Source: Chloroflexota bacterium (lineage in GTDB: Bacteria > Chloroflexota > Anaerolineae > Anaerolineales > Villigracilaceae). Taken from it: a stretch of 23,895 nt of DNA. This document shows positions 11,917 through 18,709 of the stretch, piece after piece (the stretch's first letter is position 1; every line of letters starts with the position of its first letter). The stretch spans positions 1 through 23,895 of the forward strand of contig JACPVB010000154.1 of the NCBI GenBank assembly GCA_016191985.1. The letters run 5' to 3'. The translations under genes and the position numbers were made by a program. Under the pieces are notes generated by a model, which saw nothing but the letters and a program-made list of their open reading frames with translations, did not search any database and had not been told where the DNA came from.

Positions 11917-13998
11917 ATGAAAGAGTATACCACCGAGTTTCTTCGCAACGTCGCGCTCGTTTCGCACGGAGGCGCGGGCAAGACGATGTTGGCGGAGGCA
12001 TTTTTACACGCAACGGGGGCAACCACCCGCCTCGGCAAGGTTGAGGACGGGACGACGGCTTCAGATTATGACGATGAGGAACACCGTCGAAAGATTTCCA
12101 TCTATTCAAGCGTAATTCCCATAGAACACCGCGATCACAAGATAAACGTTATCGACGCACCCGGTTACACTGATTTTGTCGGCGAGATGATCTCCGCCCT
12201 GAGTGTTGCCGATGGCGCGATCCTTTTAGTGGATGCCGTCGCGGGTATCGAGGTTGGCACGGAGATCGCCTGGCGAAATGCGGATGCCTTCAAATTGCCG
12301 CGCTTTGTGGTGATCAACAAGATGGACCGCGATAACGCAGATTTCGAAAAAACCTACGCCGTGATAGAGGAGTTCGTGCGCGCACACGGCAAACGGGCCA
12401 TTAAAGTTCATTTGCCAATCGGTGAAAAACAGAACTTCAAAGGCGTAGTGGATATCATCGGTATGAAATCCTACATGGGGGATGGAAAGACAACCGCTGA
12501 AATTCCCGCCGAATTAAAAGAAGCTGCGGAAAAGGCCCACTTTGCGCTTGTGGAAGCCGCCGCCGAAGGCGAAGACGAGTTGATGGAAAAATATCTCGAG
12601 AACGGTTCCCTCTCCGACGAAGAGATGGTGCGCGGACTTGAGGATGTCGTCTACGCTGGAGCATTTGTCCCTGTGTTCTGCGCTGCCGGTGGACATGAAG
12701 TGGGCGCAATTGCCCTGCTCAACGACATTATCGATTTAATGCCCTCTCCATTGAACGCCCCGAAACGTTTTGCACAAGGTAAAAACGGTGAAGAGGAATT
12801 GAAACCCTCCGACACCGAGCCTTTGGCGGCGTATACCTGGAAGACCACCGCCGATCCCTTTGTCGGCAAAATGACCTATTTCCGTGTATTCTCCGGCTCC
12901 ATTCAATCAGATGCACACGTCTGGAATCAAAACAAAAGCGCGGATGAGCGCATGTCTGGTTTGCATTTCCAGCGTGGCAAGGAAGCGATCCCTGTTAAGA
13001 CGGTTCACGCTGGCGATATTGCCTCTGTTTCAAAATTGACCGCCACTGCCACAGGTGATACTTTCTGTGACAAAAATCATCCGCTTACGATTGCACCGCC
13101 GAAATTCCCTGCCGCTTTGTACAGAGTTGCGATCACTCCGAAGAGTCAGGCGGATGCGGCAAAAATCTCCCCCACATTGACCCGTCTTTGCGAAGAGGAT
13201 GTCACCCTTTTGTGGGAAAACGACCCCATCACGCATGAGACAGTTCTGAAGGGGATGGGCGACCAGCACATTGACGTGGCTTTGCACCGCGCCCAGGCCA
13301 AGTTTCAGGTGGGCCTTGCCACTCATGAGCCGCGCGTTCCATATCGCGAAGGAATCACGCGCAAAGCCAGTGGTCAATACCGCCACAAGAAACAAAGCGG
13401 CGGCTCAGGTCAATTTGGCGAAGTGCACCTTCGCATCGAACCCCTGCCCACAGCCGACTTTGAATTTACGGATGAACTTGTGGGAATGAACCTGTCGAAA
13501 TCCTATTTGCCCCCGATCGAGAAGGGTATTAAGGCGACCATGGAGCGCGGCGCTTTTGCGGGTTATCCGATGAGCAACGTAAAAGTCATTGTGTACGATG
13601 GTAAAGAGCATGAGGTGGACTCCAAGCCGGTGGCCTTTGAAATTGCGGGGCGCGAAGCCTTCAAACTTGCCGTGCAGGATGCAGGCCCCGTTTTGTTCGA
13701 GCCGATCATGAATGTGCGCATCATCATCCCAGATGCCAACATGGGCGACGTGATGAGTGACATCAACACCCGCCGCGGACGTGTGCAAGGCACAGACTCG
13801 GAACATGGCAGCACAGTGATTGTGGCGCATGTGCCTTTGGCTGAATTATTGCGCTATACCACCCAACTCCGTTCCATTACAGGCGGACGCGGCTACTTTA
13901 CGATGGAGTTCGACCATTACGAAACCGTCCCCGCCCATATTGCCAGTACGATCATCGAAGCGCATAAGAAGGAAATGGAATCGAAGAAGGAAGAATAG
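11917..13998 (+). CDS. fusA: Elongation factor G-like GTPase
   Basis: A 693-residue translational GTPase with all EF-G domains. The P-loop is SHGGAGKT (residues 16-23) instead of the canonical AHIDAGKT, followed by GRVEDGTT-like KVEDGTTASDYDDEEHRRKI, the G3 motif DAPGYTD and the G4 motif NKMD. Domain IV (GGSGQFGEVHLRIEP onward) and the C-terminal MSDINTRRGRVQGTD motif of domain V are intact. The P-loop and the EDGTT-EEHRRKISI signature place it with the EF-G-like or EF-G2 group (Thermus and Mycobacterium have such paralogues) rather than the main ribosomal EF-G beside rpsL/rpsG; its role in translocation or recycling is not established from sequence. The start at 11917 has AGGAAG upstream. 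A terminator follows, so it is a single-gene unit, divergent from the selenoprotein gene. Confidence 0.9.
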   Translation: MKEYTTEFLRNVALVSHGGAGKTMLAEAFLHATGATTRLGKVEDGTTASDYDDEEHRRKISIYSSVIPIEHRDHKINVIDAPGYTDFVGEMISALSVADGAILLVDAVAGIEVGTEIAWRNADAFKLPRFVVINKMDRDNADFEKTYAVIEEFVRAHGKRAIKVHLPIGEKQNFKGVVDIIGMKSYMGDGKTTAEIPAELKEAAEKAHFALVEAAAEGEDELMEKYLENGSLSDEEMVRGLEDVVYAGAFVPVFCAAGGHEVGAIALLNDIIDLMPSPLNAPKRFAQGKNGEEELKPSDTEPLAAYTWKTTADPFVGKMTYFRVFSGSIQSDAHVWNQNKSADERMSGLHFQRGKEAIPVKTVHAGDIASVSKLTATATGDTFCDKNHPLTIAPPKFPAALYRVAITPKSQADAAKISPTLTRLCEEDVTLLWENDPITHETVLKGMGDQHIDVALHRAQAKFQVGLATHEPRVPYREGITRKASGQYRHKKQSGGSGQFGEVHLRIEPLPTADFEFTDELVGMNLSKSYLPPIEKGIKATMERGAFAGYPMSNVKVIVYDGKEHEVDSKPVAFEIAGREAFKLAVQDAGPVLFEPIMNVRIIIPDANMGDVMSDINTRRGRVQGTDSEHGSTVIVAHVPLAELLRYTTQLRSITGGRGYFTMEFDHYETVPAHIASTIIEAHKKEMESKKEE

Positions 13999-14024
13999 TT
14001 CTTGTTGCGTATTGCGTGATCCGT

Positions 14025-14058
14025 AAAGCCCTGAAGCGAGAATCTTCGGGGCTTTTTT
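14025..14058 (+). terminator. Rho-independent terminator after the EF-G-like gene
   Basis: AAGCCCTGAAG (14026-14036) pairs with CTTCGGGGCTT (14044-14054) with one wobble, followed by a run of T to 14058. It lies 27 nt after the stop codon. Confidence 0.9.
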
Positions 14059-14086
14059 ATTTGTTTTTATTCAAGATTCTCCATGA

Positions 14087-14092
14087 TAAAAT
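14087..14092 (+). promoter_or_regulatory. -10 box for a probably leaderless lipoprotein transcript
   Basis: TAAAAT ends 7 nt before the ATG at 14100 and there is no Shine-Dalgarno sequence. The -35 region is weak. Same layout as at 2842 and 22836. Confidence 0.45.
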
Positions 14093-14099
14093 CCCATCC

Positions 14100-14744
14100 A
14101 TGAATCGAATCCTTCTCCTCATCGTTCTGCTTGTTTCCGTTTCGCTCGCCTGCGCATGGACTCTGCCTGCAACCGCGCAGCCTGCCGCAGCTTCTGGCAG
14201 CGTGTTGTTTCAGGATGATTTTTCACGCAACAGCTCAGGCTGGGACCGGATGCTGGCAAACGAAGGTGTGATGGATTATGACGCGGGCGGCTATCGCATT
14301 CTTGTCAACGCTTTGCAGACCAATTTTTGGTCCACGCCGCACCAGAACCTTGCGGATGTACGCATCGAAGTGGATACCGGCAAGCTCGCAGGACCCGATG
14401 AAAATCGCATCGGCCTGGTTTGTCGATTCAATGGCACAGATTATTATTTCTTTATCATCTCCAGCGACGGTTTTTATGGCGTCGGTTTATACGCCGGTGG
14501 AAAAGCCGCATTGCTTGGACAGGCCGAAATGCAATCTTCTGAAAATATCAACAAAGGACTCGCCGTCAATCACCTGCGCGCCGATTGTGCGGGCAACACC
14601 CTCACATTTTTTGTAAACGGTTTTCAAGTGGCGCAGGCGCAGGATTCCACATTAACCGCTGGGGATGTCGGCCTTCTGGCTGGCACATTCGCCACCCCCG
14701 GCGTGGATATTGTCTTCGATAATTTTGTAGTGTTACAACCCTAA
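14100..14744 (+). CDS. Secreted lipoprotein with a jelly-roll (DUF1080/LamG-like) domain
   Basis: A 214-residue protein. The signal sequence ends in a lipobox (VSLAC, Cys18), giving a membrane-tethered lipoprotein. Residues about 37-212 show the concanavalin-like jelly-roll pattern seen in DUF1080/3-keto-disaccharide hydrolase domains: LFQDDFSRNSSGWD at the start, FNGTDYYFFIISSDGFYGVG in the middle, LTFFVNGFQVAQ and VGLLAGTFATPGVDIVFDNF at the end. It is probably sugar- or surface-binding; I see no clear catalytic residues. The start is the ATG at 14100, because upstream in-frame ATG at 14016 falls inside the preceding terminator. The -10 box 7 nt upstream suggests a leaderless mRNA. Confidence 0.75.
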   Translation: MNRILLLIVLLVSVSLACAWTLPATAQPAAASGSVLFQDDFSRNSSGWDRMLANEGVMDYDAGGYRILVNALQTNFWSTPHQNLADVRIEVDTGKLAGPDENRIGLVCRFNGTDYYFFIISSDGFYGVGLYAGGKAALLGQAEMQSSENINKGLAVNHLRADCAGNTLTFFVNGFQVAQAQDSTLTAGDVGLLAGTFATPGVDIVFDNFVVLQP

Positions 14745-14747
14745 CTC

Positions 14748-14795
14748 TGGAATCCGACAGCTTGCTGTCGGCGGCCAGCGAGCTGCCCAATTCCA
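14748..14795. repeat. Nested palindromic element before mtaB
   Basis: CCGACAGC-TT-GCTGTCGG (14754-14771) forms a perfect 8-bp hairpin. TGGAAT (14748-14753) pairs with ATTCCA (14790-14795), and GGCCAGC/GAGCTGCC lies between. It sits 4 nt after the lipoprotein stop, has no U-tract, and looks like a REP-type element. Confidence 0.6.
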
Positions 14796-14803
14796 AAAAG
14801 AAC

Positions 14804-16078
14804 ATGAAAATCTTCCTCGATACCATCGGTTGCCGCCTTAATCAGGCGGAAATAGAGCAAATGGCGCGCCAATTCCGTGCGGCGGGGCACGAGATCGTCG
14901 CAGCTGCCGACCATGCGGAATTGGCCGTTGTCAACACCTGCGCGGTCACCACGCAGGCCGCTTCGGATTCGCGCAGCAAGATCCGCAACATCGCGCGTGT
15001 GGGGGTGGAGCAAATTATTCCCACAGGCTGCTGGACGACATTACAGCCCAAGGAAGCCGCCGCCCTCCCGAATGTTCTGCGTGTAGTCATAAATGACAAA
15101 AAAGATTCCCTTGTTGCCACAACCTTAAACCTTGAACCTTCCACCTTCGATCTTGAACCCATTGACCGCGCTCCCATCCCCGGCTTGCATCGTCGCACCC
15201 GCGCCTTCATCAAAGTGCAGGATGGCTGTGACAACAAATGCACGTTCTGCATCACCACCGTTGCGCGCGGCGAGGGGCGTTCCCGTCCGCTGGCCGATGT
15301 GATTTCGGATATCAACTCTGCCTTGGCAGGGGATTCAAAAGAGATAGTTTTAACGGGCGTGCATCTCGGCTCATGGGGGCAGGATTTCAATCATCACTTA
15401 CGCAATCTGGTCAAAGCCATTTTGCGCGAGACGGATGTAAAGCGATTAAGATTATCTTCCCTTGAGCCTTGGGATTTGGATGCCGATTTCTTCTCGCTTT
15501 GGAATGACAAACGCCTCATGCCTCACCTGCACCTGCCTCTGCAATCTGGCAGTGAATCCACGCTGCGGCGGATGGCACGCAAGACCACGCCTGCATCCTT
15601 CCGTGAGTTGGCCCACGCCGCAAGGGACGTGATGCCCAATGCCGCCATCACCACCGATATCATTGCAGGCTTCCCCGGCGAGACGGATGATGAATTTGCG
15701 GAGACGCTTGAATTCGTCAAAGAGATGCAATTTATGGGCGGGCATGTCTTTTCGTATTCGCCGCGTCCCGGTACCGGGGCGGCAAAGATGAAGGGGCAGA
15801 TCAAGCCTGAGTTAAGAAAGAGGCGGAATCACATCTTGCAGGAAGCCATCGAAGAGTCCGCAAAAATCTATCGCGAAAAATTTATCGGACAGAAAATGTC
15901 GGTGCTGTGGGAATCCACCACCGAGTACGGCGAATACGGCTGGCGCATGGAAGGCTGGACGGGGAATTATCTGCGTGTGTCTGCGAATGCACCCTCGCCG
16001 CGCTGGAACGAAGTGGATGATGTGGAGTTAATTGGGGTGGATGGGGAAAAATTGAAAGGCGTGATTCGTGATGCGTAA
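14804..16078 (+). CDS. mtaB: tRNA (t6A37) methylthiotransferase MtaB
   Basis: A 424-residue radical-SAM enzyme that adds a methylthio group to t6A37 of tRNAs reading ANN codons. The N-terminal UPF0004 domain has its cluster-binding Cys10 (TIGCRLNQAE), Cys46 (VNTCAVT) and Cys76 (PTGCW). The radical-SAM CxxxCxxC is Cys142, Cys146 and Cys149 in QDGCDNKCTFC. The GVHLGSWG and LPLQSGSESTLRRM stretches are typical of this family, and a TRAM-like tail closes the protein. TIGCRLNQAE and RSRPL favour MtaB over MiaB or RimO. I chose the start at 14804 (MKIFLDTIGC) because an upstream in-frame ATG at 14762 lies within the palindromic element. The ribosome site is weak. Confidence 0.92.
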   Translation: MKIFLDTIGCRLNQAEIEQMARQFRAAGHEIVAAADHAELAVVNTCAVTTQAASDSRSKIRNIARVGVEQIIPTGCWTTLQPKEAAALPNVLRVVINDKKDSLVATTLNLEPSTFDLEPIDRAPIPGLHRRTRAFIKVQDGCDNKCTFCITTVARGEGRSRPLADVISDINSALAGDSKEIVLTGVHLGSWGQDFNHHLRNLVKAILRETDVKRLRLSSLEPWDLDADFFSLWNDKRLMPHLHLPLQSGSESTLRRMARKTTPASFRELAHAARDVMPNAAITTDIIAGFPGETDDEFAETLEFVKEMQFMGGHVFSYSPRPGTGAAKMKGQIKPELRKRRNHILQEAIEESAKIYREKFIGQKMSVLWESTTEYGEYGWRMEGWTGNYLRVSANAPSPRWNEVDDVELIGVDGEKLKGVIRDA

Positions 16079-16122
16079 AACGTAAGTTACGAATGTCACT
16101 ATTTGAAACGGGGGACGAAATG

Positions 16123-16128
16123 TATAAT
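16123..16128 (+). promoter_or_regulatory. -10 box of the folD promoter
   Basis: A perfect TATAAT lies 33 nt before the folD start codon. The -35 is weak or poorly spaced (TTTGAA at 16103-16108 leaves a 14-nt gap). A ribosome site, AAAGGAG, follows at good distance from the ATG. Confidence 0.5.
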
Positions 16129-16161
16129 TTTTGTGCATCATAAAACAAAAGGAGCAAACCC

Positions 16162-17073
16162 ATGACGGCTCAATTAATTGACGGAACTGCCATTGCACAA
16201 AAGGTGCGTGATGGAGTGAAGGAAAAAGTTGCCAAACGGATCGCGGAGGGCAAGTCTCAGCCGGGGTTGGCAACCGTTTTGGTGGGCGAGAGGATCGACT
16301 CTGCGACGTATGTCAGCATGAAGCAAAAAGCCTGTGCTGAATTGGGGATGACATCTTTTCATCATCCCGTCTCTGCGGATATTACCCAGGAAGACCTTGA
16401 AAAGCTCATCAAAGAATTGAATGCCGACCCAAAAGTGCATGGCATTCTTGTGCAATTGCCCCTGCCCGATCATTTGGATGAGGAACGCATTTTGCAACTC
16501 ATCAGCATCGAGAAGGATGTGGATGGGTTCTCGCCGATCAACCTTGGGCGTTTGGCGCAAAAGGGACGTGAGCCGTTGTTTGTTCCATGCACGCCTTACG
16601 GATGTATTTACCTGCTCAAGGAAGCGGGTGTGAAGATTGCGGGCGCAAACGCCGTGGTGTTGGGACGCTCGAACATCGTCGGCATGCCTGCTGCTTTGCT
16701 GCTGATTAAAGAAAACGCCACGGTGACGGTTGTCCATTCGAAGACGAAAGATATTCCCGCCGTCATGCGCGATGCGGATATTATCATTGCCGCGATTGGG
16801 CGCGCTGAAATGGTGCGCGGTGACTGGGTCAAACCTGGCGCAGCGGTCATCGATGTGGGTATTAACGGCATCCCGAAACTCAACCCCGATGGGACGCAGA
16901 TGATTAGCCAGAAGACGGGCAAGCCAATGCAGAGACTCGTGGGGGATGTAAATTTTGAAGAAGCCAAGGAAGTGGCGGGTTTCATTACCCCGGTTCCAGG
17001 CGGTGTGGGGCCCATGACCATTGCAATGCTGATGGCAAACACATTGCGCGCAGCGGAAATTCAGGAACCGTAG
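16162..17073 (+). CDS. folD: Bifunctional methylenetetrahydrofolate dehydrogenase/cyclohydrolase FolD
   Basis: A 303-residue enzyme that converts 5,10-methylene-THF to 10-formyl-THF in the cytoplasm, supplying one-carbon units for purine synthesis and formylation. The catalytic pair Tyr50 and Lys54 lies in SATYVSMKQKAC. The family signatures VQLPLPDHLDEERIL, KDVDGFSPINLGRL and the NADP-binding GRSNIVGMP are present, and PGGVGPMTIAMLMANT closes the protein. Length and domain order are typical. The ATG is preceded by AAAGGAG. A terminator follows at 17097, so it is a single-gene unit next to mtaB but with its own -10 box. Confidence 0.95.
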   Translation: MTAQLIDGTAIAQKVRDGVKEKVAKRIAEGKSQPGLATVLVGERIDSATYVSMKQKACAELGMTSFHHPVSADITQEDLEKLIKELNADPKVHGILVQLPLPDHLDEERILQLISIEKDVDGFSPINLGRLAQKGREPLFVPCTPYGCIYLLKEAGVKIAGANAVVLGRSNIVGMPAALLLIKENATVTVVHSKTKDIPAVMRDADIIIAAIGRAEMVRGDWVKPGAAVIDVGINGIPKLNPDGTQMISQKTGKPMQRLVGDVNFEEAKEVAGFITPVPGGVGPMTIAMLMANTLRAAEIQEP

Positions 17074-17096
17074 TCGGTAATCAGTGAACAGTGCTC

Positions 17097-17122
17097 AGTC
17101 CCGTCGTGAGGCGGGACTTTTT
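17097..17122 (+). terminator. Rho-independent terminator after folD
   Basis: AGTCCCG (17097-17103) pairs with CGGGACT (17112-17118), followed by TTTT to 17122. The 8-nt loop is GC-balanced. It lies 24 nt after the folD stop. Confidence 0.85.
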
Positions 17123-17134
17123 CTATTTAAAACC

Positions 17135-17163
17135 TTGACATACTAATAAATCAGTACTATTAT
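17135..17163 (+). promoter_or_regulatory. Sigma-70-type promoter of the padR operon
   Basis: TTGACA (17135-17140) and TATTAT (17158-17163) are separated by exactly 17 nt. The spacer and -10 are covered by a palindrome, so the promoter is probably repressed when the palindrome is bound. Confidence 0.8.
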
Positions 17164-17176
17164 TGATTTATTAGTA
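17141..17176. promoter_or_regulatory. Palindromic operator over the padR promoter
   Basis: TACTAATAAATCA (17141-17153) and TGATTTATTAGTA (17164-17176) are a perfect 13-bp inverted repeat with a 10-nt centre. It spans the spacer, the -10 and the likely start site. PadR proteins bind such palindromes as dimers and often control their own operon, so autorepression is the natural reading. Confidence 0.7.
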
Positions 17177-17208
17177 GTACGGAATTGATACTACCGAAAG
17201 GAGCAAGG

Positions 17209-17565
17209 ATGTCTGAAATTACCGCACAGACCAAAAAATTTCAAAAAGAGTTGAATTCTGGTACCTCATCGCTGGTGTTATTGAGCGTGTTGAGCCGAAG
17301 CAAGGAACCGATGTATGGCTACCAGATTGCAAAATTGTTGGAGGAGAGCGGCCCTGAAATCCCAATGATGAAGCAGGGGACGTTGTATCCGGTACTGCGC
17401 TCGCTGGAGGAGAACAGTCTGCTGGAAAGTACAGTGGAGCCTTCGGTTTCCGGTCCGCCGCGCAGGTATTACAGTATTACTGCCGATGGGCGCGAGGCCC
17501 TGAAAGAATGGGTCGAAATCTGGAAACAGACCAAAAAATTTGTGGATGCGAATTTGAAAGGATGA
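17209..17565 (+). CDS. PadR-family transcriptional regulator
   Basis: A 118-residue winged-helix regulator. After a short N-terminal arm, LLSVLSRSKEPMYGYQIAKL begins the DNA-binding domain, QGTLYPVLRSLEENSLLES is the recognition helix region, and GPPRRYYSITADGREALKEW forms the wing and start of the dimer helix; all are PadR landmarks. The start at 17209 has AAGGAG directly upstream; a TTG at 17185 would lie at the operator edge. It probably binds the palindrome at 17141-17176 and represses this operon. The HAAS/sensor membrane gene begins 4 nt after its stop codon, the standard PadR-HAAS pairing of Gram-positive bacteria and Chloroflexota. Confidence 0.9.
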   Translation: MSEITAQTKKFQKELNSGTSSLVLLSVLSRSKEPMYGYQIAKLLEESGPEIPMMKQGTLYPVLRSLEENSLLESTVEPSVSGPPRRYYSITADGREALKEWVEIWKQTKKFVDANLKG

Positions 17566-17569
17566 CAGC

Positions 17570-18457
17570 ATGTTTAATACGATTGAAGAATATCTCGATG
17601 CTTTGAAAAATGAAATGAAGGATGCCGACCCCGCCCTGGCGCAGGATGCCCAGGCGGACGCGCGTGAGCATTTGTCCACCGCGTTGGTGGTTGCGCGCGA
17701 GATGAACCCTGAAACCAGCGAGGTTGATGCGCTCGGGAAAATTATTGATGAATATGGCACGCCCGAAGAAACCGCATCCGCCTACAGGGAAGTAGAGAGG
17801 CGCACCTCGCCTGTCTTGAAGCAGGCTGTCAAACCACAGTCGGCGCTGGGATATTTTTTTGGCGTGTACACGGACCCACGTGCCTGGGGCGCCCTGCTTT
17901 ACATGTTTATTGCTTTTGTAACGGGCATTTTCTATTTCACCTGGGCGGTGACCGGTGTCTCGGTCTCTGTATCTTTTTTGATTTTCATCTTTGGGTTCCC
18001 ATTCGCACTTTTATTCCTGCTCTCGGTGCGCGGATTGGCCCTGCTCGAAGGCCGTCTTGTGGAGGCCCTGCTTGGTGTGCGAATGCCGCGCCGCCCATTG
18101 TTTTCCCACCAAAATATGAAATGGTTTGACCGGCTCAAGGCATTGCTGACTGATAAAGCAACGTGGTTAATGCTCGTTTACATGCTTTTGCAATTTGTTT
18201 TGGGGACGGTATATTTTGTGTTGATCGTCACGGTGCTGAGTTTCTCTCTCTCGTTCATCGCCATCCCTATCTTGCAGGAAGTTTTCCACCAAGGTGCAAT
18301 CATGATGAACAATCGCGTGTACTTCACGCTCCCAAACTGGACCTATCCCTTGTTAGTATTTGGTGGAATATTACTGTGGACGACCTTCATGAATATTGCG
18401 CGCGGTATCGGTCAATTGCATGGCAAATTGGCAAAGTGGATGCTGGTCTCTGAATAA
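17570..18457 (+). CDS. HAAS/sensor-domain membrane protein paired with PadR
   Basis: A 295-residue protein with an N-terminal cytoplasmic helical domain (residues 1 to about 85; MFNTIEEYLDALKNEMKDAD resembles the HAAS/DUF1700 module) followed by about four transmembrane segments near residues 103-125, 128-153, 200-225 and 260-280. The C-terminal part resembles the putative sensor domain found in actinobacterial two-component proteins. It starts with AAAGGA upstream, 4 nt after the padR stop, so the genes are co-translated. HAAS proteins often accompany PadR regulators in envelope-stress or lipid responses; this role is inferred from pairing, not shown by sequence. A bidirectional terminator lies 194 nt downstream. 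Confidence 0.8.
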   Translation: MFNTIEEYLDALKNEMKDADPALAQDAQADAREHLSTALVVAREMNPETSEVDALGKIIDEYGTPEETASAYREVERRTSPVLKQAVKPQSALGYFFGVYTDPRAWGALLYMFIAFVTGIFYFTWAVTGVSVSVSFLIFIFGFPFALLFLLSVRGLALLEGRLVEALLGVRMPRRPLFSHQNMKWFDRLKALLTDKATWLMLVYMLLQFVLGTVYFVLIVTVLSFSLSFIAIPILQEVFHQGAIMMNNRVYFTLPNWTYPLLVFGGILLWTTFMNIARGIGQLHGKLAKWMLVSE

Positions 18458-18473
18458 ATCACCTGATGCAGTT

Positions 18474-18626
18474 CAATCCCGTAGGGATGGCAGGATTATA
18501 GAGAATTGGATGAACGGAATCCAAATCCCGAAGGGATGGCATAGTGGTTGTGAGCTATGACACCCCTTTGGGGTTGAATGGGCATCCATGTCAAAAGCTA
18601 TAATCATTTGACCCCTACGGGGTCAG
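18474..18626. repeat. Cluster of dispersed palindromic repeats
   Basis: Two direct units, CAATCCCGTAGGGATGGCA (18474-18492) and AAATCCCGAAGGGATGGCAT (near 18523-18541), are followed by two in reverse orientation, ATGACACCCCTTTGGGGTTG (18557-18576) and TGACCCCTACGGGGTCA (near 18609-18625). A further copy lies at 10651-10672. No gene or coding frame is seen in 18458-18651. Confidence 0.65.
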
Positions 18627-18651
18627 AAGTGCGTAAGGTGAGAGAATAAAT

Positions 18652-18689
18652 AAAAGACAGTCCAGCAATGATAAGCTGGACTGTCTTTT
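18652..18689. terminator. Bidirectional terminator between the HAAS gene and the GH25 gene
   Basis: AAAAGACAGTCCAGC (18652-18666) pairs perfectly with GCTGGACTGTCTTTT (18675-18689) around an 8-nt loop. A and T flanks make it suitable for both converging genes. It lies 21 nt from the stop of the minus-strand gene. Confidence 0.9.
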
Positions 18690-18709
18690 ACTGTTTACCA
18701 CAAAACTTT

